64,000 nucleotides of DNA, taken from contig WIUZ02000010.1 of assembly GCA_015956445.1 (NCBI GenBank), forward strand, positions 992,001-1,056,000. The letters run 5' to 3'. Numbering within the stretch: the stretch's first letter is position 1; every line of letters begins with the position of its first letter. Below, in pieces: positions 1 through 11,085 of this stretch. The position numbers and the translations under genes were made by a program. The stretch is from Thelephora terrestris (Eukaryota; Basidiomycota; Agaricomycetes; Thelephorales; Thelephoraceae). The notes below the pieces were generated by a model. That model was given only the letters and a program-made list of their open reading frames with translations. It was not told where the DNA came from and made no database searches.

Positions 1-2514
1 CGCTTGTCGTTCCCTCGATCCGTTCTTCGAGTACCACGATCTGCTGTTTGACGTCTTCAAGGTCTTCAAATCCGGGTCCTGGTGCGGGCGCGATTTGCTG
101 AACCTTCGGTACGTTAGACGTAATCTCGGCAAGATGATTACCCAGAGTTTTCGAGAGTACTTCGGGTGATTCTTCCTTGATCAGGGGGTCGGACTTGGCC
201 GGTTTCAGGGCTTCTTCACGGCGCTTCGCTTCAAGGTAAGTTGCAATGTGTTCCCTTCGGTTGAACAAAACTTTCCCTATTTCTCCTCCCCAGTACTCGC
301 GTTTTTGCTGAACTCCCTCCAGGTTGTCCTTTGTCATCTCGTACGTCAACTGGAGGAGTCCGAGTTCGCCTAGGCATTCGAGGACTTCACGGCGATTCTT
401 CTGGCTCTGGAGGCGTTCGAGGTATGGCGCTAAAAAACTTATGTTTGCTTGAATTCGGTCCAAGGCCTTGTCGTCTTCCTCGGGCGACGAGGGCGGTTCC
501 TCGGGCGGGGAATCAAAGGTGGCAGGGTACAATCTTGACCACGCCTTGAGTTCGGCTTGGTGATCCTTGGCATCCGGCAGTTTCTCCTGATCTTCGGAGA
601 GTTCGTCGGTTTTGATGTCGTCCGGGTAATATAGCATTGGTGGGGAATCTGGGGCGAGATCCATAGAGGGATCTAGAACTGCAATAGGTGGGTTTCCGGG
701 TTCTTCGATATCGACCTGCGGATTCAATGTACTCATATGTCGGTTTTCTGGATTTTTAGACATATCACTTGCCTGGATTATTCCGGCCGCAAACGACCTT
801 GCTACGTGGACATCCGAGGTGGTCTTTTCGTTCTGATTGGGCAAAGGTGGCTCGGGCTCTCCCAAAGCTAAGTCATTTTTCGTTATCTCGCGATTTTGGG
901 ATATACCAGTTGATCGCTTACTCAATTTCCCCAGATCGGGAGCTTCTTTGATGGACTTCTTTGTGGGGTCGGCACTTCCTTCGACGTCTCGTAACTTGTC
1001 TAGGACGCTATCCACCGTCATCGGGTCACACTGGGGGCAAGGGGTCAAATACCCAGTGGGTACATGCTGAATACATTGTGATCACAGTCAAAAAGTGATC
1101 ACAATGTGCCCAGTGGGGAAAATTTGAATACATTAAAAATGTACCTGGCCATGTGAACCCAATGTGCCCAGTGGGCACATTTTGATTGCGATCACAATGT
1201 ACCCATCAATGTGATCTCAATGTGCCCACTGGGGACATTTTGATTGTGATCACAATGTACACATCAATGTGATCTCAATGTGCCTGCTGTGCACATTTTA
1301 ATTTCTTTCACAATGTTCCCATCAATGTGTTCTCAATGTACCCAGCTCATTACATAATGGTTTCTTTCACAATGTTGTCCACAATGTGTCCAGCATGTGG
1401 CTGAGCCACTCATTCAAAATTCTTTCAAAGATTATCCAGTGATGTGTCCATAATGTTCCCAGGGGGTTCTTTTTGAAGTAATCACAATGTAATCACAATA
1501 TTGTTCAATTTCATCATGAACTTTCAAAGAAATCACTATGTGTATGGCTGTACACATTCTAGACACATCACTGGATACTTTGTGAAAGAATTTTGAATGA
1601 GTGGCTCAGCCACATGCTGGACACATTGTGGACAACATTGTGAGAGAAACTATTATGTAATGAGCTGGGTACATTGGGAACACATTGATGGGAACATTGT
1701 GAAAGAAATTAAAATGTGCACAGCTGGCACATTGAGATCACATTGATGTGTACATTGTGATCACAATCAAAATGTCCCCAGTGGGCACATTGAGATCACA
1801 TTGATGGGTACATTGTGATCGCAATCAAAATGTGCCCACTGGGCACATTGGGTTCACATGGCCAGGTACATTTTTAATGTATTCAAATTTTCCCCACTGG
1901 GCACATTGTGATCACTTTTTGACTGTGATCACAATGTATTCAGCATGTACCCACTGGGTATTTGACCCCTTGCCCCCAGTGTCATCGGCCTTGTCTTTGA
2001 CTGGCACTTCCGGGAACCTGTGCGGCGGCGCCGAATCAGGTAAGTTTATGTTGTGGGTAACTGACTGGTCTTGGAAGGGGGTATTGCGTGGTACACTCAA
2101 CAACTCTTGGGGCTCTGGTCCAGCTGGCGCATTTGACGCGAAGACTTGGACATGCACGTTAGCTACGCGGGACGTTGGCGGTGGCCTCGGCGGTTCATTG
2201 AGGTTGGCCGAGCTTGAGGCGTAAAGGCGGACATAGGCTTGTCCCTGGCGTACGTATTGGGAGGGGCCTTCGCCTCCTAGTAGCGTTGCGCCGAACGCGA
2301 AGAACGAGTGATCTCCGGGGGGTAACATACTCTCTTCTAACTGGATGAGGTGGGCCGCCGCTAACAGTCCGGGAACTTGGTTTTCTGGAGATGGGATTTC
2401 GACGTCCATTACCTCTTCCATTTGGTGGTCGCCTTGCCCTGGTAAGTCGTGGTTCAGACTTGGTCGGACTGTGATGATTTCGCCGTTTACCCCCTTTTTA
2501 TTCCCTTTATTCAA
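1..2514 (-). CDS. Unrecognised minus-strand coding region, split by a foldback element
   Basis: An open minus-strand frame runs from about 2514 down to the foldback element at 1029-1981, and a second open frame continues from about 1020 to the window edge. The right part is rich in proline and acidic residues (e.g. PPRPPPTSR, EEVMDVEIPSPENQ). The left part is highly charged and looks helical (PEEPPSSPEEDDKALDRIQ; QQIVVLEERIEG), which suggests a coiled coil. I do not recognise a domain. It lies downstream of the spliced coiled-coil gene at 2935-4198 on the same strand. It may be a repetitive gene family member or part of an old retroelement. No true start codon is fixed: the frame at 2514 opens on TTG and may follow an intron. 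Partial at the left edge. Confidence 0.4.
1029..1981. mobile_element. CACTG foldback miniature element, copy 1
   Basis: This 953-bp element starts CACTGGGGGCAAGG and ends CCTTGCCCCCAGTG. Almost its whole length is an inverted repeat around a short centre near 1,500. The arms are full of the self-complementary motif TTGTGATCACAA and of CAATGTG/CACATTG words. TCA (1026-1028) is repeated at 1982-1984 as a 3-bp target duplication. CACTA/CACTG ends plus a 3-bp duplication fit the CACTA (EnSpm/Plavaka) superfamily. There is no coding capacity, so it is non-autonomous. It interrupts a minus-strand coding region. The copies at 7906 and 9357 are close relatives. Confidence 0.85.
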
Positions 2515-2934
2515 CGCCTCATCACCACTAAGTCAGATGGTGCCTTGCCCTAAACACGGCGGTAAACTGTTTATTATGCAGTATGCCCTATGCTTAACGA
2601 CTCAAAGTCCAATACGTGGAACGTGCTACTAGTCAAGATACCCCAGAAGACCCGAGGTATAATACGTGAACATGTACCGGCGGACCTTCATACGAAGATC
2701 CCCCCTACCTGGCCCTCCGTTGCCCCTGGACGACTAGTAGATATTCAGGCTACCGACAACAAGGGATGTATTAATGAGCGTCGCGCGTTGACCTCTCACA
2801 GAAGTCAACCGGCTTATTAATCTGACCCTTGGATTGGACTTATGAAAACCATTATGTTTTACGACTCATGGATCACACGCAATAGACAAAATAAAAAGAA
2901 GATTCATTGGAAGCAAACAGTACAAAAGAGTTAT
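2515..2934. other. Gene-free spacer
   Basis: This stretch lies between the 3' end of the spliced gene at 2935 and the next minus-strand frame at 2514. Short frames occur on both strands but none has a recognisable domain, a convincing start or splice signals. A possible acceptor (CTTAG) at about 2530 on the minus strand could lead into the downstream frame. Confidence 0.4.
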
Positions 2935-4198
2935 CTAATCAATATCTCTTCGGATCCTTTGTACTACTTCCAATGCCGATCTCACCAACTCCTCATTCAA
3001 CCAGTTCTGCTCCCGGATCTCGTTCGGGTCTACGTCCGACAGGTCGTCGTAATCTGGAAGCTCTGTGTCAGAGTTCGGTTCGCTATCAGGAACGAACTCG
3101 GCATACGGATCGTACTCCAGAGCAGGCCATTGACGGCGGCTACCCCAAGGAGTAGATACGAATCCAGGACGAGGGGTGTCCCTACGAACAACTCCCAAGT
3201 TCTGATAAAACTCGTCGCTCCCGATCTCGATAACCTCATCATCAACGGGAACCAACCTGTTCTCGTGACGAACCAACAAACGAGCGGGTGGCGACTCAGC
3301 CCGATTGGGAATTATCGGCGACCCGGCCCGATGCAGAACCTCCTCTCCCTCTTCTTCTTCGACTCGGACCTCCGGCTCATTACACCTCCTCTGGAGATCC
3401 CGGACTTCTCCGGTCAACTCGGAGACACGACGAGTAAGGCGAACCTAAAGGAATAGGGTTAGAAGAGATCATTTATCTTCAACCCCTACCCCTTACCTTA
3501 TCGTCCTCCAATTCTCCGGTTTTGGTAACCAGAGCCCGGACCAAGTCCTTGAGAGTAGTCACCTCTCCCTAGAAGGAAATGTTGGGTTAGAAAAGTCAAT
3601 TATCTCCCGACCCCACATTTACCTTCAGCAAATCGATATCGGCCCCCTGTCGAACAATGCTATCCTCTTGCCCGTGAATAACTCCCTGCATATCCTCCTT
3701 CCAGTTCTCCAAGGCTTCGATCTCCTCACGACGTCCATCAATACGCTCATTGACATGAGCCACTTCGTCCATCAACATGGACCCAACGTTCCCCGTATGG
3801 AGAACGCTGGCCTCCAACACGGAGTTGAAGGTCTCGTTGGACTCGGTCACGAACTCAACACCCCTATTAAGGAGTTCGTTCGCATACGGGTTAGTCTCGA
3901 TACGCGCCAACTTGCGCCGAGACACCCTACGAGCAGCTTGGAGGAAGTCCCTGAAACCTAAAAGGAGTTAGCTTGAATTCCTAAACCGGAATGTGCAAGC
4001 AGGGCCCCCACCTAAATCAGAGAAACCCTCATTAGGGTCGGCGGTGGCGGTCCTATCCATAACAGCTCCCAAGGTGGGATAAGGGCGGGATGGATCGCGG
4101 CGGGCATGAGAAAAGCGGTCGATGTTGTAATTGCTCTCCTGAACAGGAGAGTAGGAAGAAGAGCGACGGGTGGGATTACGAGTAGAAGCACGAGGCAT
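2935..4198 (-). CDS. Four-exon gene for an unrecognised coiled-coil protein
   Basis: Splice model: complement(2935..3444, 3497..3568, 3623..3957, 4012..4198), 367 residues. It starts at MPRASTRNP and ends RRDID. The three introns (52, 54 and 54 bp) end in TTTAG, TTCTAG and TTTTAG, and phase is kept at every junction. The N-terminus is basic and serine-rich. The middle is helical and heptad-like (NERIDGRREEIEALENW; VRLTRRVSELTGEVRDLQRR). The C-terminal third is very acidic (VEEEEGEEV; PDSEPNSDTELPDYDD). I know no family for it. The order of basic head, coiled coil and acidic tail suggests a structural or nucleic-acid-binding protein, but that is inference. It sits among repeats, so it may be an element-encoded gene, yet it looks intact. 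A TATA-like box lies 60 bp upstream of the ATG. Confidence 0.65.
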
Positions 4199-4257
4199 GT
4201 TGGCTGTGTGTAACAAAGGTGGGTTTGTTGGAAGACCAGTCATCCAACCCCCTTTGG

Positions 4258-4264
4258 TTATATA
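4258..4264 (-). promoter_or_regulatory. TATA-like box upstream of the coiled-coil gene
   Basis: TATATAA on the minus strand, about 60 bp upstream of the ATG at 4198. Its position suits a core promoter for the four-exon gene. No expression data were available. Confidence 0.45.
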
Positions 4265-4911
4265 CCAAATGCCACGCCCCTTCCACGACTCAGGAGTTGA
4301 GTCATCATTTTTATTGTTTACTGCGCATGACCCACATGACATCATATGCCCCTATCTTTAGTCATATGCTCCTCTTTTGCTATTGGCTGTTAGTCAGCCA
4401 TACCCACATTCCTTCCGAACATTCTCAGGATACGTCATGCTTTGTAATTGCTCTGTAATGCTCTCAAATTGCTATTGGCCGCCACACTTTTGTTTATCAG
4501 CTGATAATTTGTAGCATTAGTCACCACGTAACGCACAGACCATGCAGTGCTGCGCACGGACCATGTTTGTCTGTGTTTGTATCTTTAGGGTAGTTACATG
4601 TCACTGTCACGTCACAAATCTAAGTAGTATATATACTCAGAGTAGTTTAGCCTGTACTCCTTAGATTTGTTATCATCAGACTCTCCGTGACCTCTACTGC
4701 TGTGTGCTTAGAGCAAGAGTGCCTGAAGACCCTTGTCTCCTTCTTTCTCCTCTTCTCCAATCTAGTCTGTGAAGAGACTTCCGATATCCCTGGGTTTGCA
4801 ACAGGGTTATAACTGTGTGTTTGCCCCCTGCGTGTGATAGGTTTGGATAGCAAAAGTGCTATTGAACTGTAGAGGTCGCGTCGGCCTGACACGGACTAGG
4901 CTGACTACCCT
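4265..4911. other. Non-coding, possibly LTR- or promoter-like stretch
   Basis: No convincing coding frame. It contains TATATATA near 4628-4635 followed by a C/T-rich region, and repeated words such as GCACGGACCATG. It could be a regulatory region or an LTR remnant of the neighbouring minus-strand frame, but I found no second copy and no target duplication. Confidence 0.3.
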
Positions 4912-6110
4912 TCAAGGGTTGTTTCGGGACTGCTGTTGAGGGTTGTTAGATGTAGGACACTTCCTACAACCACAACAACACTCACCATTCGAGGTGGGCT
5001 CCGTTTTGACTGATTCTTGGGGTTGTTCTTCGAGGTTTGGTGATATTTCGTTCACGGTGAGTTCAACCTCTTTTATACCTTCTGGTGCTCCTAATAATTT
5101 TATTTCCTTGGTGGTCCTATCCTTTTCCAGGTGTACAAAGGTTTCTACAGGGTCTCCACCGGTTGTGCACGTTTCCGAGCCCTTTTTCCGTTCCATGTGG
5201 GCCTCAGACTCAGACGCGTGATCGGAAGTCTGTGGGTCACTTCCTAATTTGGTAAGTGTTTCTTCTTCTGCTTTCTTCGTTTCCTCATCGGCATTGCTGA
5301 CCTCTTTATCCTCCTTATCTAGGTTAGATTTCCCTGGGTCCTGGGTTGAGGGGTTATTACCTCCATTCTTCGCAGGTAGTCCGTGTCGGACTTCAATTGT
5401 TCCGTCGTTCAATTTACTAATTGTGTAAGTTCTTATTTCTTCATTTGCGACCATCGGGTCCCTGCTCAATTCATCTAGCACTCCTTCCAGCTCATCCTGT
5501 TCCATCATATTCCAGGATACTTCGTTGTCCTCAGGTGTTTTGCTCTTGATTTCTGAGCCGAAAACCGTTATCTGCCTTTTTGGAACTGCGTGTTTTCTTT
5601 GATGGGTAACATATCTTTGGGCTCTGTCCAGCCGGGTCCGTCGCAGAACATACACGGTGGTTTTATCCGATACTTTGTCAAGACGAATGGTTATGTTTCC
5701 GTGGAGGTGAGCTGGTTTTTCGGTTTGATTACTTGACACGATAAAATCTATGTCTCGCGCGTAGAAATATTTCTGTTTTAGTCTCGCGTTTTCATCAAAC
5801 ATTACCATTTCGTCCACGGTCATTATCCTGGACAAGGTTTCCGGTGGTTCCGGTACGTATATTCGTCCTACGTCATCATTATCTGGGTCGTAATTAAAGG
5901 TGTCTGGATATTCGCGCAGAATGTCTGATCCGACTGTCCGTGGATCTTGTTGGCTTTTTCCTTTTCGGGAACGTTGGCGATGTTCCTCAAATGAATCGTC
6001 GCTGTCTTCACTTTCATTCTTCTGCTCCCATTCTTTGTATTCGGCCTTGCATTCTCGTAGCCAGTGTTCGCTAGCTCCGGTCGCCGTCTTCCCATGCTTC
6101 TTCTGTTCGG
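4912..6110 (-). CDS. Unrecognised acidic coding region beside a solo LTR
   Basis: A long minus-strand frame of about 400 residues ends at 4912. It is dominated by charged, low-complexity sequence (KEDKEVSNADEETKKAEEE) and includes a more structured centre (TLSRIMTVDEMVMFDENA; YFYARDIDFIVSSNQTEK). It ends in a cysteine cluster, ECCCGCRKC. At 6111 it runs into a solo LTR, so its 5' side is interrupted by that insertion. The domain is unrecognised. By context it is probably the remains of a larger retroelement open frame, so I treat it as a fossil. Confidence 0.35.
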
Positions 6111-6926
6111 TGAACAGGGGTTCTTCCTGGGGACTCCTCCGTGGTGGCAGAAGATCAAGGCCCAGAGAGTTCCTGTGAAGGTGGGTCCTAGGTTGTACAG
6201 TGTCAAGAAACTCCAAGCAGCGACTGGGGAACAGTTGCAAAGAAAGCGCGAAGGTGGAGACACCAGAAGAGAGCTAGAGACAAAGCAAGAAGAACAGAGA
6301 GATCGCGAGAGTTCCGAAAGAGTTCCGAGGGGTTCCGAAGGGAAGATTAGACGAGGGGAGCAGAGAACACTAGGGGAGCAGAGAACACTAGGGGAAGACA
6401 CTGAGGAAAGCAAGAAGACACTGGGGACGACGAGGGGACTAGAGCAAAGCTTCAGACTAGGAGGAGGGGAACATGGCTGACTGGACTTCAATAGGATGGA
6501 GCGCAATGATCTCCAGAGTAGCTAGTACAGGATATATACTAAGGTCTACTCTGAGAAGGATCCAGAGAAGAAAGGAGGGAAACTGCGAAATAGGGACCTA
6601 TGATGCAATGGCGAAGTCATAGGGGAAGAGGAGAAAAGGGGAAAGTCATCATGAAAGGGGAAAGTCATCATGAAAGGGGAAAGTCATCATAAAGGGGGAA
6701 ACTAAGCAAAGGGGAAAGTCTTCTGGAGAAGAGGAAGCTCCGGCGAAGGAGAGGGAGCTCCGGTGAAGAGGAAGAAGTTCCGAAGAGGAGGAGGTTCCGA
6801 AGGAGGTTGCAAAGGTTGCAAAGGAGGTTGCAAAGGTTGCGAAGGAGAGGAAAAGCGAAGAGGAGGAATGAGGACTGAGGACAGCAAACCTCAGAATCCC
6901 ACATCCCCAGAACTGGAGGCACTACA
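6111..6926 (-). mobile_element. Solo LTR of the gag-only LTR retrotransposon family
   Basis: This 816-bp block is closely similar to the paired LTRs at 14929 and 17963. It shares the TGAACAGGGG start and the GGCACTACA end (TG...CA). TCGG at 6107-6110 is repeated at 6927-6930 as a 4-bp target duplication. No internal sequence follows, so it is a solo LTR, probably left by recombination between the two LTRs. It carries purine-rich short tandem repeats (GGTTGCGAAGG-type) and is slightly longer than the paired LTRs. Confidence 0.85.
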
Positions 6927-6930
6927 TCGG

Positions 6931-7902
6931 GGTATCCGCTGTCGGTTACCAATAGCTTGCCGGATCCAGATGTTGCGTCATTTGGTGCCTGTCAGGGCCA
7001 CTCTTCGCCCTTCAGGTACCAGTGCTGTTGGTGAGTCGCAACTCCAACCAACAAGAAACAATGGGGCAAAGGGGGAACGACTTCCCTATATCCACCCAAA
7101 GTCTACGTGGTCCAAAATGCGATGGACGAGCGTTCTCCGGTAGGGTGTCCGAATTCACAGCAGGAGTGCCGAGCCTCTATCTGACAAATCCCTATCGTCG
7201 TCTGAGGGCAGATGTGAGAGCCCGAGGATGGCGCCTCAAACTGATGCTTGATCAAGAGAGCGACGAGGAACTCCTTTTCGTAAGCGTGTTCGCCGATTCT
7301 TGATGCAAGGCCGAGAGAGAGAGGAGAGCGAACGTGTTCAAAGAGGTACTCGATAAGCTCTTCAGTGGCCTACAGCAAATACACCGATGCTGCAAGGAGA
7401 AGAGGACTTCCCGAGATATCAAAGATCGGGAGTCCTCAGCTACTCTACTGGTACTTATATAGAAGAGTGGCCGGGACATAGATAACCCTATCTAATAATA
7501 ACTCGGAGTAAAGAAGGGCCGAGAGTAAGCCAGAACAGTAAGCGGCCCGGAGTATAGAATAGAAATGATAAAGGAATGACTAATGGGTCAGGGTTCGTGA
7601 GAGAATAAGAAAGGGGTCATGACGTCGTGTGGGAAAGGAATGACAAAGGATAATATCACATGCAAGGACTGACCAATAAGAGGACGACGCGTCAGCTCGT
7701 CCGATCGGGACAACAAAGGACCGAGTGGGGCTTGAGTTAGGAAGCGAATGCATGGGGAGTCTGGACCGGGGAAACAATGGACCGATCCAATGGCGAATAG
7801 GGCGCGAGCGCTGTCGACGATCGGATAAAGCGTAGTGCGAACCGGCTGTTGGATCCATCAAACTCCCTTCTTCCCAAATCAACCCACCCACCAAACAACT
7901 AC
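6931..7902. other. Spacer with the probable 5' leader of the next + strand gene
   Basis: No supported gene. The last part, about 7860-7905, is C/A-rich (CAACCCACCCACCAAAC) and resembles a fungal 5' leader. It would join the ATG at 8868 if the foldback element 7906-8858 were absent. Earlier short frames on both strands show no domain. Confidence 0.35.
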
Positions 7903-7905
7903 TCA

Positions 7906-8858
7906 CACTGGGAGCAAGGGGTCAAATACCCAGTGGGTACATGCTGAACACATTGTGATCACAGTCAACAAGTGATCACAATGTGCCCAGTGGGAAAATT
8001 TTGAATACATTAAAAATGTGCCTGGCCATGTGAGTCCAATGTGCCCAGTAGGCACATTTTGATTGTGATCACAATGTACCCATCAATGTGATCTCAATGT
8101 GTCCACTGGGGACATTTTGATTGTGATCACAATGTACACATCAATGTGAACTCAATGTGCCTGCTGTGCACATTTTAATTTCTTTCACAATGTTCCCATC
8201 AATGTGTTCACAATGTACCCAGCTCATTACATAATGGTTTCTTTCACAATGTTGTCCACAATGTGTCCAGCATGTGGCTGAGCCACTCATTCAAACTTCT
8301 TTCACAAAATATCCAGTGATGTGTCTAGAATGTGTACAGCCATACACATAGTGATTTCTTTGAGAGTTCATGGTGAAATCAAACAATATTGTGATTACAT
8401 TGTGATTACTTCAAAAGGAACCCCCTGGGGACATTATGGACACATCACTGGGTAATCTTTGAAAGAATTTTGAATGAGTGGCTCAGCCACATGCTGGACA
8501 CATTGTGGACAACATTGTGAAAGAAACTATTATGTAATGAGCTGGGTACATTGTGAACACATTGATGGGAACATTGTGAAAGAAATTAAAATGTGCACAG
8601 CAGGCACATTGAGTTCACATTGATGTGTACATTGTGATCACAATCAAAATGTCCCCAGTGGACACATTGAGATCACATTGATGGGTACATTGTGATCACA
8701 ATCAAAATGTGCCTACTGGGCACATTGGACTCACATGGCCAGGCACATTTTTAATGTATTCAAAATTTTCCCACTGGGCACATTGTGATCACTTGTTGAC
8801 TGTGATCACAATGTGTTCAGCATGTACCCACCGGGTATTTGACCCCTTGTCCCCAGTG
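7906..8858. mobile_element. CACTG foldback miniature element, copy 2
   Basis: Exactly 953 bp by my count, the same length as copy 1, with the same CACTGGG/CCCAGTG ends and near-palindromic arms. The 3-bp target duplication TCA is at 7903-7905 and 8859-8861. No coding capacity. It lies in the apparent 5' leader of the + strand gene starting at 8868, only nine bases upstream of its ATG. Confidence 0.85.
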
Positions 8859-8867
8859 TCATCCACT

Positions 8868-10560
8868 ATGCCCATGATCTCTGATCGTGTCTTCCGTGCT
8901 GAGAACAGCATTGCTACCATCGAGTCCGCGGATCCTCGATCCGTGCAGAACAAGGGTTACTTCCTGCCGAACGCCAACGTGGCGTACCCTAGTTATCGAG
9001 AGGCGCGTTGTCACGCGTCACCATTTGCGGGCAACAACTGACAACGCTTTTGTAGATCTTCGCGGCTGCCGACAAGGTGGATGCTCGACAACTGGAGGCG
9101 ACGATTGCTAAGCCTCCCAGCTACCTGACCATAGATGACGAGTTGTGGTACCACAACTTGATCGACCACAAGCTGCAGGAGTCGATGCGTGGGGTAACGT
9201 TCAATACCGAGTTACGCATGCCGTACGAGACTCCGGTGGCGTCATCGCTGTGGGGTCTTCTGCGGATGGGGATCTACGATCTAGGGAACGGCGAAGGAAG
9301 GTGGCCGGGAGCTACTCGTTCCCAACACTACACAGCTGCCGTGGGTCACCGTCTCTCACTGGGGACAAGGGGTCAAATACCTGGTGGGTACATGTTGAAT
9401 ACATTGTGATCACAGTCAACAAGTGATCGCAATGTGCCCAGTGGGGGAAATTTGAATACATTCAAAATGTGCCTGGCCATGTGAGTCCAATGTGCCCAGT
9501 AGGCACATTTTGATTGTGATCACAATGTACCCATCAATGTGATCTCAATGTGCCCACTGGGGACATTTTGATTGTGATCACAATGTACTCATCAATGTGA
9601 ACTCAATGTGCCTGCTGTGCACATTTTAATTTCTTTCACAATGTTCCCATCAATGTGTTCAAAATGTGCCCAGCTCATTACATAATGGTTTCTTTCACAA
9701 TGTTGTCCACAATGTCTCCAGCATGTGGCTGAGCCACTCATTCAAACTTCTTTCAAAGATTATCCAGTGATGTGTCCATAATGTCCCCAGGGGGTTCTTT
9801 TTGAAGTAATCACAATGTAATCTCAATATTGTTCAATTTCACCATGAACTCTCAAAGAAATCACTATGTATATGGGTGTACACATTCTAGACACATCACT
9901 GGATACTTTGTGAAAGAAGTTTGAATGAGTGGCTCAGCCACATGCTGGAGACATTGTGGACAACATTGTGAAAGAAACCATTATGTAATGAGCTGGGCAC
10001 ATTTTGAACACATTGATGGGTACATTGTGATTGCAATCAAAATGTCCCCACTGGGCACATTGAGATCACATTGATGGGCACATTCTGATCACAATCAAAA
10101 TGTCCCCAGTGGGTACATTGTGATCACAATCAAAATGTGCCTGCTGGGCACATTGGATTCACATGGCCAGGCACATTTTGAATGTATTCAAATTTTCCCC
10201 ACTGGGCACATTGTGATCACTTGTTGACTGTGATCACAATGTATTCAACATGTACCCACTGGGTATTTGACCCCTTGCCCCCAGTGGCTCTTGTCGGTCC
10301 AGCGTGCAGCGGAGGCCGTTCGCCTGGTGGCTCAACTGATCGAGAGAGTGGAGGGTTGGTCAGCCCAGAGGACTCTGGATCAGACTACGGTTGATTCAGC
10401 GAGGAACCGCCTTCGCACTGAAGTGCAGCTGGCCGTAGCTCATCGTCTGGAGGAAGCTCGGGTTGTCGAGATGGTCGACGAGGAAACCGTCGAGAGTGCC
10501 TCGGAGGGGACGGAGGAGGAGATTGCCAGTGCTGAGGAGTACTGGCAGACCAGGTCTTGA
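8868..10560 (+). pseudogene. Unrecognised + strand gene interrupted by a foldback element
   Basis: A + strand frame starts at ATG 8868 (MPMISDRVFRAENS). It appears to contain an intron ending in TTTTGTAG at about 9056, after which a frame opens with IFAAADKVDARQLEATIAKPP. Copy 3 of the foldback element (9357-10286) interrupts it after GHRL. A + strand frame then resumes with LSVQRAAEAVRLVAQ and runs to a stop at 10560. The last part is a strongly helical acidic sequence (RVVEMVDEETVESASEGTEE). The domain is unrecognised. With an element in the leader and another in the coding part, it is probably non-functional. The donor of the first intron is unclear. Confidence 0.4.
9357..10286. mobile_element. 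CACTG foldback miniature element, copy 3
   Basis: A 930-bp relative of copies 1 and 2, with CACTGGGGACAAGG at the left and CCCCCAGTG at the right. TCT stands directly before it (9354-9356) and again at 10289-10291, two bases beyond the right end, so the 3-bp duplication is present but the right junction carries two extra bases. Its centre differs from copies 1 and 2, and part of the right arm is rearranged (about 10,020-10,130). Confidence 0.75.
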
Positions 10561-10805
10561 CGACTAGGGTTTGCGCACGTAGTTCTCGTCCATAGGGTCG
10601 GTGCGGATTCAACTCCGTTGGCCATTCGTCTTGAGTCTTTGTCGCGGGTTCGCCCGCTGTAATATCATCTGTGTCTCTGTCTGTGTTCCTTGATGACGTG
10701 TGAGTCGTGATAAGAGAAACGGATAAGATAAGGAAGGGGTATAGGTAAGGAAAGTGGGCGAATGTTGGGTGTGGAAAATGGTTCAAAAAGGGAATAAAAT
10801 TCAGC
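10561..10805. other. Junction between opposite-strand coding remains
   Basis: About 245 bp between the + strand stop at 10560 and a minus-strand stop at about 10806. A minus-strand frame here is not convincing. Nothing else was seen. Confidence 0.3.
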
Positions 10806-11085
10806 ACGCTGACAGTGCCTGGCGCCTTTTTAGCTTCTTGTTTTCGTCTTCGGTTACTGTTCGGTGAGGTTCCCTTTCTTCCGTTACTCCTTGCTCTGCC
10901 TTTCCATTATCCAGGATAGGCTGTTTGTAATTATTGTTAGGGCCGTTGCTCTCCGCCGATAGGTTTCCTTTCGAGGTAAGTCTCGATATGTTAGGCCTGT
11001 ATCTTTCGCGATCGGGTAACCACTGTTCCCTAGATTCGTCTTCTTTGTCCGTGCTTGACTCCTCAAGTCTATTCGGCCTGGATCC

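Noticed and set aside
6064-6480. Plus-strand frame within the LTR family, repeated at 14844 and 17962
   Set aside because: It is a chance frame in LTR sequence, shared simply because the LTR is repeated.
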